Below, one piece after another: positions 9,935 through 17,602 of a DNA stretch of 43,916 nucleotides. The stretch covers positions 1-43,916 of the forward strand of contig JADCJC010000019.1 in the NCBI GenBank assembly GCA_020247395.1. Direction: 5' to 3'. The notes below the pieces were generated by a model. That model had not been told where the DNA came from and ran no database searches. It saw nothing but the letters and a program-made list of their open reading frames with translations. A program made the translations under genes and the position numbers. The stretch is from Rhodocyclaceae bacterium. Lineage in GTDB: Bacteria > Pseudomonadota > Gammaproteobacteria > Burkholderiales > Usitatibacteraceae. Position 1 is the first letter of the stretch, and each line of letters opens with the position of its first letter.

Positions 9935-10038
9935 GCCGACATTTTAACGGTCTGGGCGTCGCTCGGACGTCGCCTGGCATCTCGCATGATGTGTTATCAG
10001 AATCCGGGTCAACCAGGTTCGCGTAAACTGCGGCCAAC

Positions 10039-10821
10039 ATGACCGAACCCCGACCCGTCGCTGTCCACGTTGATCACATCGCACTATCGGTGTGCATCAT
10101 CGCCAAGGATGCCGCCAGCCAGATTGGTGATTGTATCGACAGCGTTGGCTTTGCCGATGAAGTGCTGGTAGTTGATTCGGGATCGGTGGACGCTACCCGC
10201 GCTATCGCAGAGATGCGCGGTTGCCGGGTGATTGAGAAAGCCTGGCTGGGTTTTGGCAAGCAGAAACAATTCGCGGTCGCTGCCGCCCGCAATGACTGGG
10301 TGCTATGCCTGGACGTTGACGAACGTGTTACGCCCGAGCTTGAAGCGAGTATTCGAAAAGTGGTCGCCAACGGCACCATCCACGCCTTCAAGATGGCGCG
10401 ACGAAACCGCTTCTTGGGGCGCTGGCTGGCTCACGGCGAGGGTTATCCAGATTGGTCGCTCAGGCTGTTTCATCGCCAGTATGCAGGTTGGAGTAACGAT
10501 CCGGTCCACGAAACGGTGATCACTACAGAAGCTATTGGTCACCTCAAAGGCGACCTCCTGCATGATTCGGCCGAAGACGTTGCCACCTACTTGCAGAAAC
10601 AAAACCGTTACTCAACCCTGCATGCAGAGGCCCTATACGCCCAGGGCGTTCGCGCGGGTTACGCGAAGTTGGTTTTAAGTCCCCTGTCGCGATTCGTCAA
10701 GTTCTACATCCTGAGAAGAGGTTTCCTCGACGGCGGACCAGGCTTTGCGCATGTCGCAGTGGGATGTTTTGCAGCCTTTGCCAAGTACGCAAAATTGATC
10801 GAACTGGACAAAAAGCCCTAA
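10039..10821 (+). CDS. LPS core glycosyltransferase family 2 (WaaE/LgtF-like)
   Basis: The protein is a compact GT-A enzyme of 260 residues. It has LSVCIIAKDAASQIGDCIDS, the nucleotide site VVDSGSVDATRAIA, a metal-binding CLDVDERV (near residue 95), and the WSLRLFHR/VHETV motifs typical of WaaE/KdtX/LgtF. These add glucose or a related hexose to the first core heptose. The position next to waaA-waaC supports a core role. The sugar is not determined. It is transcribed away from waaC and ends 99 bp before rfbB. Confidence 0.88.
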   Translation: MTEPRPVAVHVDHIALSVCIIAKDAASQIGDCIDSVGFADEVLVVDSGSVDATRAIAEMRGCRVIEKAWLGFGKQKQFAVAAARNDWVLCLDVDERVTPELEASIRKVVANGTIHAFKMARRNRFLGRWLAHGEGYPDWSLRLFHRQYAGWSNDPVHETVITTEAIGHLKGDLLHDSAEDVATYLQKQNRYSTLHAEALYAQGVRAGYAKLVLSPLSRFVKFYILRRGFLDGGPGFAHVAVGCFAAFAKYAKLIELDKKP

Positions 10822-10920
10822 CTTCCCCGAGTTTTTTTGGTACCAATACGACCAGCGCAATATTTTCGCACTATAAAAAGCCGCTGATAAAATGAGGAGT
10901 TTAGGTAAGTACGGAACGTC

Positions 10921-11988
10921 ATGATCATCGTTACAGGCGGCGCAGGTTTTATTGGTTCGAACTTTATCCGCCAATGGCTCGCAACCGAGCAAGATGGCGT
11001 TGTTAATCTTGACAAGCTAACGTATGCGGGCAATTTGCAGTCGTTGGCTGACGTGTCTAGCAATCCTCGTTACCGCTTTGTGCGAGGCGATATTGGTGAC
11101 CGCGAGCTGGTTGACCGTTTGTTGGCGGAGGCCAAACCGCGCGCGATCGTCAACTTTGCTGCGGAGAGCCACGTCGATCGCTCAATCCATGGCGCGGCAG
11201 AATTTATCGAAACTAACATTGTCGGCACCTTTCGTCTGATTGAATCCGCGCGTGGCTACTGGGTCGGACTCGATGAATCGGATAAAGCGGCGTTCCGCTT
11301 CTTGCACGTCAGCACCGACGAAGTGTACGGCTCGTTAGACTTTGACGAGCCAGCCTTCACCGAGACACACGCCTACGCGCCGAATAGTCCCTACTCAGCC
11401 TCCAAAGCAGCGTCAGACCACCTCGTACGCGCCGCGCACCATACACATGGCCTACCCACCCTTACGACAAACTGCTCTAACAACTACGGACCGTACCATT
11501 TCCCCGAAAAACTGATTCCACTCATGATTAGCCACGCATTGGCGGGCAAGAGCTTGCCGGTGTACGGCGACGGGAAGAATGTGCGTGACTGGCTTTATGT
11601 GACAGACCATTGCACCGCAATTCGCACCGTACTAAGTAAAGGTCGAATCGGTGAGACGTACAACATTGGCGGAAATAACGAACGCACTAATCTCGATGTG
11701 GTTCATACGCTTTGTGATCTGCTCGATGAACTATCGCCCCGCGCTGATGGACAAAGTTACCGCGCGCAGATCACCTATGTAAGGGATCGTCCCGGTCATG
11801 ATCGCCGGTACGCGATCAATGCAACAAAATTGGAAAGCGAATTGGGCTGGCGCGCTAACGAAAACTTTGAATCCGGCGTCCGCAAGACCGTCGAGTGGTA
11901 CTTGGCGAATGGTGCCTGGGTAGCGGCCGTCGCGAGTGGCGAGTACCGCCATTGGGTTGAAAAACAATATGGAAGGGCTGCGGCGTGA
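10921..11988 (+). CDS. rfbB: dTDP-glucose 4,6-dehydratase
   Basis: RfbB (RmlB) converts dTDP-D-glucose to dTDP-4-keto-6-deoxyglucose. The Rossmann glycine motif [12 protein letters not shown] is at the N-terminus, STDEVYGSL follows, and the catalytic Y158-x3-K162 lies in [27 protein letters not shown] and [12 protein letters not shown] are strongly family-specific. The length of 355 residues is normal. It is the first gene of an rfbB-A-C-D run with overlapping or nearly touching genes. The 99 bp upstream hold a possible weak promoter (TTGGTA, then TATTTT after 18 nt). Confidence 0.97.
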   Translation: MIIVTGGAGFIGSNFIRQWLATEQDGVVNLDKLTYAGNLQSLADVSSNPRYRFVRGDIGDRELVDRLLAEAKPRAIVNFAAESHVDRSIHGAAEFIETNIVGTFRLIESARGYWVGLDESDKAAFRFLHVSTDEVYGSLDFDEPAFTETHAYAPNSPYSASKAASDHLVRAAHHTHGLPTLTTNCSNNYGPYHFPEKLIPLMISHALAGKSLPVYGDGKNVRDWLYVTDHCTAIRTVLSKGRIGETYNIGGNNERTNLDVVHTLCDLLDELSPRADGQSYRAQITYVRDRPGHDRRYAINATKLESELGWRANENFESGVRKTVEWYLANGAWVAAVASGEYRHWVEKQYGRAAA

Positions 11989-12869
11989 GCGTGCGAAAAG
12001 GAATTATTCTCGCAGGAGGCAGTGGAACACGGCTCTATCCCGTCACCCAAGTGGTATCGAAGCAGCTCTTACCCATCTACGATAAGCCGATGGTGTATTA
12101 CCCGCTGACGACCTTGATGCTAGCGGGCATTCGCGACATTCTCATCATCTCCACACCGCAGGACACACCGAGATTTCAAGAGCTACTTGGGGATGGCAAG
12201 AAGTGGGGCCTGTCACTTTCCTATGCGGTGCAGCCATCTCCGGATGGACTGGCGCAGGCATTCGTGATCGGCGAGTCCTTTATCGGCGATTCAAACTCAG
12301 CGCTGATTTTGGGCGACAACATTTTTTACGGGCACGAACTGACGACAATGCTGCGGCGGGCATCGGCGCGAGAAAGCGGCGCGACGGTATTTACCTATCC
12401 GGTGACTGATCCAGAGCGCTATGGTGTTGCCGAGTTTGATCGTGACGGACGAGTAGTGTCGCTTGAAGAAAAGCCAGCGCAACCGAAGTCGCGCTATGCA
12501 GTGACGGGGATTTATTTTTACGATCGGCACGTGTGCGAGCTTGCCAAGTCTCTCAAGCCTTCCACGCGAGGTGAGCTTGAGATCACTGATTTGAATCGGT
12601 TGTATCTAAGGCAACAAGCATTGAACTGCGAGACGATGGGACGCGGCATGGCGTGGCTCGATACCGGAACGCACGAGTCTTTGCTTGAGGCGTCGCAGTA
12701 CATTGAAACCATTGAGCGCCGTCAGGGGCTTAAGGTCGCTTGCCCAGAGGAAATTGCCTACCGGCAGGGTTGGATTAGCGCGGCTGATGTGGAAGTGCTG
12801 GCGCAACCGATGAGCAAGAATGAATACGGACAGTATTTGAAGCGCATGCTGTCGGAGGTGCTCTACTAA
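11985..12869 (+). CDS. rfbA: Glucose-1-phosphate thymidylyltransferase
   Basis: RfbA (RmlA) makes dTDP-glucose from glucose-1-phosphate and dTTP, the first step to dTDP-rhamnose. The nucleotide-binding [16 protein letters not shown], then [28 protein letters not shown] and [13 protein letters not shown] are diagnostic. It has 294 residues, as usual. It starts with GTG at 11985, overlapping the rfbB stop by four bases, so translation is coupled. Confidence 0.97.
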   Translation: MSVRKGIILAGGSGTRLYPVTQVVSKQLLPIYDKPMVYYPLTTLMLAGIRDILIISTPQDTPRFQELLGDGKKWGLSLSYAVQPSPDGLAQAFVIGESFIGDSNSALILGDNIFYGHELTTMLRRASARESGATVFTYPVTDPERYGVAEFDRDGRVVSLEEKPAQPKSRYAVTGIYFYDRHVCELAKSLKPSTRGELEITDLNRLYLRQQALNCETMGRGMAWLDTGTHESLLEASQYIETIERRQGLKVACPEEIAYRQGWISAADVEVLAQPMSKNEYGQYLKRMLSEVLY

Positions 12870-13420
12870 TGCGGTTGATCGACACTGAAATCGCCGACGT
12901 TAAGATTATCGAACCAACCGTGTATGGCGACGCGCGCGGATTTTTTTTCGAGAGCTACAACGAACGACGCTTTACCGAGTTGACGGGCATCGCCGCGACG
13001 TTCGTCCAAGATAACCATTCAAAGAGTGTGCGCGGCGTGTTACGCGGTTTGCACTATCAAATTCTGCAGCCGCAAGGGAAGCTAGTTCGTGTTGTAGCTG
13101 GCGAGGTCTTCGATGTGGTGGTGGATTTGCGTCGCACGTCACCGACATTCGGTCGCCATGTTTGTGCCACACTATCGGAAGAAAACAGGCGCATGCTGTG
13201 GGTGCCATCAGGGTTTGCGCACGGATTTTTGGTGACCTCAGCGAGCGCCGAGTTCTTGTACAAAACAACCGACTACTACGCCCCGCAACATGAGCGCAGC
13301 TTGCGATGGAACGATCCGCAAGTCAATGTGCCGTGGCCGTTGGCGGCGGGTGAAATGCCTCAGCTCAAAGCGGCGGATGCAAACGCGCGCTTGTTGGCTG
13401 ATGCCGAAACGTTTGCCTGA
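12869..13420 (+). CDS. rfbC: dTDP-4-dehydrorhamnose 3,5-epimerase
   Basis: RfbC (RmlC) epimerises C3 and C5 of dTDP-4-keto-6-deoxyglucose to give dTDP-4-keto-L-rhamnose. The cupin shows FVQDNHSKSVRGVLRGLHYQ with the catalytic His, then FDVVVDLRRTSPTFG, WVPSGFAHGFLV, and the Tyr-bearing YKTTDYYAP. The length of 183 is typical. The start ATG overlaps the rfbA stop by one base (TAATG). Confidence 0.97.
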   Translation: MRLIDTEIADVKIIEPTVYGDARGFFFESYNERRFTELTGIAATFVQDNHSKSVRGVLRGLHYQILQPQGKLVRVVAGEVFDVVVDLRRTSPTFGRHVCATLSEENRRMLWVPSGFAHGFLVTSASAEFLYKTTDYYAPQHERSLRWNDPQVNVPWPLAAGEMPQLKAADANARLLADAETFA

Positions 13421-13423
13421 CCG

Positions 13424-15487
13424 ATGTCCAAACCTCTAGTACTGATCACCGGAAAAAACGGCCAGCTAGGTTACGAGCTGGCCGGACTGTTTGCTGGCGT
13501 GCCCGATGTGCGAGTGGATGCGCTAGACCGCACACAACTCGACCTCACAAAACTCGACTTGATTCGCGCCAAGGTGCGTGAACTCCGGCCCGCACTGATC
13601 ATCAACGCCGCTGCTTACACTGCCGTTGATCAAGCCGAGGGTGACGCCGCGGTTGCGATGCAGGTCAATGGTATTGCGCCGGCGCTCGTCGCGGAGGAGG
13701 CTAACCGTGTTGGTGCCGCGCTTATTCATTACTCCACCGATTATGTCTTTCCCGGTGATGGCAAGGCACCCTATCGCGAGACCGATCCGGTGCATCCGCA
13801 AAACGTTTACGGCCGAACCAAGTTGGCTGGAGAGCTTGCGATTGCGAGTATCGCCAAGCGCTACCTGATTCTGCGCACCGCCTGGCTGTATTCAAACCGC
13901 CGACACAATTTCATGCTCACGATGCTGCGCTTGGCGCGTGAGCGAAGTGAGTTAAAAGTCGTCAACGACCAGCTCGGTTCACCGACTTGGGTACGTGATG
14001 TTGCCGTCGCCACGCGGCAAATGGTGCAAGTCGATGCAACAGAAATTTCACTGCGGATTCCAAACGGAATCTACCACGTCACTGCTACGGGTGTGACCTC
14101 GTGGCACGGATTTGCCGACGCGATAATTTCCAACACGAGCGATGCCGGACGCAAGATCAAGCAAGTTGATGCGATCAGTAGCGCGCAGTACAACGCGCCG
14201 GCGAAGCGCCCGGCTTACTCAGTGTTGTCGCACGAAAAACTGGAAGCCGCAGGCATTGTTACGCGCGACTGGCAGACGCAACTTGCCGACTGCATCACAG
14301 AGCGCGCGACACTCACGGAAGAAATTGCGGCCACACCAAAACTGCCGCCAGTGCAGGTCTTCGTACCGACTTTCCGCGTCGATGAGTGCCTGGCTGAGAT
14401 TCGCGAATGTCTTGAGAGGGGTTGGACCGGATTGGGATACAAGACGGTGGCGTTCGAGGAGGCGTGGAAGCGCTACACTGGGCTTCCACATGCTCACTTC
14501 TTGAATTCGGCAACTGTTGGCCTACACCTTGCGGTAGAAGTACTAAAGCGCAAACACGGCTGGGCTGATGGCGACGAAGTTATCACCACGCCTTTGACGT
14601 TTGTCTCAGACAGCCACACGATTTTGTACGCGAAAATGAAGCCCGTGTTTGCGGATGTTGACGAATTTCTTTGTCTTGATGCGGCAGATGTGACTGCTAA
14701 GATCACGCCAAAAACGCGGGCGGTGTTGTTTGTTGGTATGGGTGGCAATCCCGGCCAATATGACGAGGTGGTGAAGTTGTGCCGCGAGCGGGGACTAGCG
14801 ATTATTCTCGACGCCGCACACATGTCCGGAACCCGGATGAGGGATGGCGGTCAAATGAAACATGTAGGGTTTGACGCCGATGTGACAGTATTCAGTTATC
14901 AGGCGTTGAAAAACTTGCCGACCGCCGATGCAGGTATGGTCTGTTTCCGGGACGCGGCCGACGACGAAGTTGCGCGAAAGCTGACCTGGCTGGGCATTAA
15001 TAAAGACACTTACGCACGCGCCGCCTCCCAAGGAAGCTACATGTGGAAGTACGACGTCGAATATGTCGGCTACAAATACCACGGCAATTCGATCATGGCT
15101 GCGATTGCGTTAGTCCAACTGAAGTATCTTGACGAGGACAATGCACGCCGACGTGAGATTGCGAGCCGCTACCGCGCAGGTTTTGCACCACATTCAAACA
15201 TTCGCACCATTCCCGTCCCACCTTCCTGCGAATCGGCAACGCATCTGTTTCAAATACGAGTCAATAATCGCGATGAGTTGATGGAAGCATTGAATCAGGC
15301 AGGCATCTTCCCCGGCGTACACTATCGGGACAACACCTTGTACCGTATGTTTTCCTACGGCGACGGCACGTGTCCTAGGGCGCGACTGGCGTCGGACGAA
15401 ATCATTTCACTGCCACTCCACCTTAGATTAACCGATGCCGACGTTGATCGCGTCATCGACGAAGTGGTCAAACTGGCAGCGAAATAA
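13424..15487 (+). CDS. Fusion: dTDP-4-dehydrorhamnose reductase (RfbD) + DegT/DnrJ/EryC1/StrS aminotransferase
   Basis: One open frame of 687 residues encodes two whole enzymes. Residues ~1-295 are RfbD: glycine motif ITGKNGQLGYEL, NAAAYTAVDQAE, STDYVFPGDG, catalytic Y129-GRT-K133, and NDQLGSPTWVRDVA. A linker of about 15 residues (~296-310) leads to a sugar aminotransferase of ~375 residues. That part has LNSATVGLHLAVEVL, TTPLTFVSDSHTIL, LDAAHMSGT, and FSYQALKNLPTADAG with the expected PLP lysine at K496. Both catalytic sets are intact. RfbD reduces dTDP-4-keto-L-rhamnose to dTDP-L-rhamnose; DegT enzymes aminate 3- or 4-ketosugars, often dTDP-linked. Because the two could draw on the same ketosugar, the fusion might make dTDP-rhamnose and an amino-sugar. 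A GNAT gene follows 24 bp later. The gene lies 3 bp after rfbC. Confidence 0.93.
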   Translation: MSKPLVLITGKNGQLGYELAGLFAGVPDVRVDALDRTQLDLTKLDLIRAKVRELRPALIINAAAYTAVDQAEGDAAVAMQVNGIAPALVAEEANRVGAALIHYSTDYVFPGDGKAPYRETDPVHPQNVYGRTKLAGELAIASIAKRYLILRTAWLYSNRRHNFMLTMLRLARERSELKVVNDQLGSPTWVRDVAVATRQMVQVDATEISLRIPNGIYHVTATGVTSWHGFADAIISNTSDAGRKIKQVDAISSAQYNAPAKRPAYSVLSHEKLEAAGIVTRDWQTQLADCITERATLTEEIAATPKLPPVQVFVPTFRVDECLAEIRECLERGWTGLGYKTVAFEEAWKRYTGLPHAHFLNSATVGLHLAVEVLKRKHGWADGDEVITTPLTFVSDSHTILYAKMKPVFADVDEFLCLDAADVTAKITPKTRAVLFVGMGGNPGQYDEVVKLCRERGLAIILDAAHMSGTRMRDGGQMKHVGFDADVTVFSYQALKNLPTADAGMVCFRDAADDEVARKLTWLGINKDTYARAASQGSYMWKYDVEYVGYKYHGNSIMAAIALVQLKYLDEDNARRREIASRYRAGFAPHSNIRTIPVPPSCESATHLFQIRVNNRDELMEALNQAGIFPGVHYRDNTLYRMFSYGDGTCPRARLASDEIISLPLHLRLTDADVDRVIDEVVKLAAK

Positions 15488-15511
15488 GCGATTGTTTAAA
15501 AGAAGATTGTC

Positions 15512-16012
15512 ATGCAAACCATTGGCCCTGCCATCCAAGCGTCTAACGTCCGGTTGCGCCTATTGGCAGAAGACGATTTGGAAACGACGCTGATGTGGCG
15601 CAACCGCGACGAGGTACGTCGCTGGTTCAAGCAGTCGGATGTGGTCAGCCTTGAAAGCCACCGCGCATGGTTTACTAAGCACCAGCTTGTCGACGACGCG
15701 TTTATGTTTGTCGTCGAAGAAAACGAGACGGGCGCGCCGGTCGGGCAAGTTTCAATTTACGCCATCGATCGTGAAGCGGGTGAGGCTGAGGTCGGTCGTT
15801 TTATCGCAGCACCCGGCATCTCGGGGAAGGGCTACATACGCGACGCGATTGGTGCGCTGGTGCACTTTGCTTTTAGCGAGTTGAGTTTGCAGCGCGTCTA
15901 CCTTGAGGTGCTGTCAGACAACGCCCGCGCCATTCGCCTGTATGAATCACTCGGGTTCACAAAGCATGGCGAACATGATGGCTTGGTGCTCATGGAGCTG
16001 CGCGCAGCATGA
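15512..16012 (+). CDS. GNAT-family N-acetyltransferase
   Basis: The protein has 166 residues and belongs to the RimJ/RimL-type (Acetyltransf_3) GNATs. It shows VRLRLLAEDDLETTLMWRN at the start, a central EVGRFIAAPGISGKGYIRDA with the pyrophosphate-binding loop, and LEVLSDNARAIRLYESLGF near the end. This form is also used by nucleotide-amino-sugar acetyltransferases such as PseH. It follows the aminotransferase fusion, so acetylation of an amino-sugar nucleotide is the most economical role; this is inferred. AGAAG precedes the ATG. Its stop overlaps the wzm start (ATGA). Confidence 0.85.
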   Translation: MQTIGPAIQASNVRLRLLAEDDLETTLMWRNRDEVRRWFKQSDVVSLESHRAWFTKHQLVDDAFMFVVEENETGAPVGQVSIYAIDREAGEAEVGRFIAAPGISGKGYIRDAIGALVHFAFSELSLQRVYLEVLSDNARAIRLYESLGFTKHGEHDGLVLMELRAA

Positions 16013-16806
16013 CTCCGTTACGCAAACTTAGACGCGATCAAATCACTGCCCTGAAGAATTGGCGTGTCTGGTGGCATTTGGGCATGGCTGATGTCCGCAA
16101 CCGCTTTGCCAAATCATTCGTCGGCCCGGCCTGGATTTTGTTGAACCTCGCCATGTGGGTAGGAGGAATGGGTATCATCTATGGCACGCTCTTTCAGAGG
16201 CCTCTCGACACCTATCTGCCGTATCTCACCATCGGTTTTGTTTGCTGGGGATTTCTAAGTCAAACCATCATCGACGGCGGCAACGCGTTCGTCTTTGCCG
16301 AAGGTTACATCAAACAGTTCACGTATCCAAAACAGATATACGTGTTGCGCGTGATCGTGAATGCGAGTGTACCGTTTGCCATTGGCGTAGTAATTTTTTT
16401 TATTGTAACCCTGGCCATGGGGCAGCGGATTGGCATGGGTATGCTGTGGGCGCTTCCAGGGCTGGCGCTTGTGCTCATTGTGGCTTATTTGCATGCATTC
16501 ATCATGGCCTACGCATCTGCGCGCTTTCGTGATTTGCCACACGGTATGACAGCGTTGCTACAAGTCCTGATGTTCGTCACCCCGATCTTCTTTACCGTCG
16601 ACACACTCAAGAAGAGTGGCCTCGATTTCGTTTATAAGTACAACCCGCTCTACTACCTAATCGAACTGATGCGCTACCCGCTGACTGAGCTCAAGCCAGC
16701 GCCGGTCGAAGTATATGTCACGGCTGTTCTGTATATGTTGATCGCCGCGCTGGTGGCACTGTTCATTGCCAACCGGCTAGATCGCCGAATCGTGTACATC
16801 CTATGA
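16009..16806 (+). CDS. ABC-2 polysaccharide export permease (Wzm-like)
   Basis: This is an inner membrane permease of 265 residues with about six hydrophobic spans. It shows RNRFAKSFVGPAWILLNLAMW at the N-terminus (split between residues 27-47), FRDLPHGMTALLQVLMFVTPIFFTV and YNPLYYLIELMRYPL. These are features of the TagG/RfbA/KpsM O-antigen exporters. It would form the channel for lipid-linked polysaccharide, working with the ATPase encoded next, which it overlaps by four bases. Confidence 0.93.
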   Translation: MTPLRKLRRDQITALKNWRVWWHLGMADVRNRFAKSFVGPAWILLNLAMWVGGMGIIYGTLFQRPLDTYLPYLTIGFVCWGFLSQTIIDGGNAFVFAEGYIKQFTYPKQIYVLRVIVNASVPFAIGVVIFFIVTLAMGQRIGMGMLWALPGLALVLIVAYLHAFIMAYASARFRDLPHGMTALLQVLMFVTPIFFTVDTLKKSGLDFVYKYNPLYYLIELMRYPLTELKPAPVEVYVTAVLYMLIAALVALFIANRLDRRIVYIL

Positions 16807-17591
16807 GCGAGCTGTCAATTACACTTAAAGATGTTGGCGTGCAATTTGATATCGGCACTGCGGCCGACGGGCACACGTTGAAGGGGTTTTTGGCGAACCT
16901 GAAAAATCGTACCCCGCGGCAGGCAAATGTAGTCGAAGCACTGCGCGGCTTGAGTCTGGAGGTCAAAGCCGGGGAGCGTGTCGGACTCATCGGCCACAAC
17001 GGTGCTGGCAAATCGACGTTGTTGAAAGTGATGGCGGGTATCTATCCACCGACCTCCGGTCGCGCGCGCACCATCGGCAGAGTCTGCCCGCTGTTTGAGT
17101 TTGCAACCGGCTTTGAGTACAACCGTTCAGGCTGGGAGAATATTCGCATTCGTGCCATGTTGCTCGGGATGCAGCCAGACGAGATTGAAGCGAAGCTGCC
17201 TGAAATTGCAAGTTTTTCAGAGCTTGGAAGATTCCTTGACTACCCAGTGCGCACCTATTCAACAGGCATGTTCGTGCGGCTTGCCTTTGCGGTATCGACC
17301 TCGGTGAACCCTGAAATCTTGTTGCTCGACGAAGTGATGGGTGCGGGGGATCTGGCATTCACCGAAAAGGCTAATGTGCGCATGCGCGAATTCATGGAGC
17401 AAGGAAAAATTCTGGTGTTTTCGTCGCATAGCCTGGATTTGCTCGGTGAGTATTGCAATCGGACGGTGTGGATGGACCACGGGCGCGTGATTGAAGACGG
17501 CCCGACCAATGCCATTATCAACGCGTACAAACACCATGCGCTTGGGCGCCCGACAAGCCTGCCGCCCAACAAAACCGCAAACTCGGGCTGA
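16803..17591 (+). CDS. ABC polysaccharide export ATPase (Wzt-like, short form)
   Basis: The ATP-binding subunit has Walker A GLIGHNGAGKST (Lys near residue 70), the TYSTGMFVRLAFA signature region and Walker B PEILLLDEVMGAGD. The subfamily is the O-antigen/teichoic acid exporters (RfbE/TagH/Wzt). At 262 residues it ends shortly after the ATPase domain, so it lacks the C-terminal carbohydrate-binding domain that longer Wzt proteins use to recognise a capped chain end. Chain length would then be set in another way. Translation is coupled to the permease. Confidence 0.93.
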   Translation: MSELSITLKDVGVQFDIGTAADGHTLKGFLANLKNRTPRQANVVEALRGLSLEVKAGERVGLIGHNGAGKSTLLKVMAGIYPPTSGRARTIGRVCPLFEFATGFEYNRSGWENIRIRAMLLGMQPDEIEAKLPEIASFSELGRFLDYPVRTYSTGMFVRLAFAVSTSVNPEILLLDEVMGAGDLAFTEKANVRMREFMEQGKILVFSSHSLDLLGEYCNRTVWMDHGRVIEDGPTNAIINAYKHHALGRPTSLPPNKTANSG

Positions 17592-17602
17592 GTTAACTTG
17601 CC

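Noticed and set aside
13424-15487. Fusion produced by a simple read-through of a lost stop
   Set aside because: Not fully excluded, but a ~15-residue linker joins the domains cleanly with no start-like signal or ribosome site between them, so a real fusion is the better reading.
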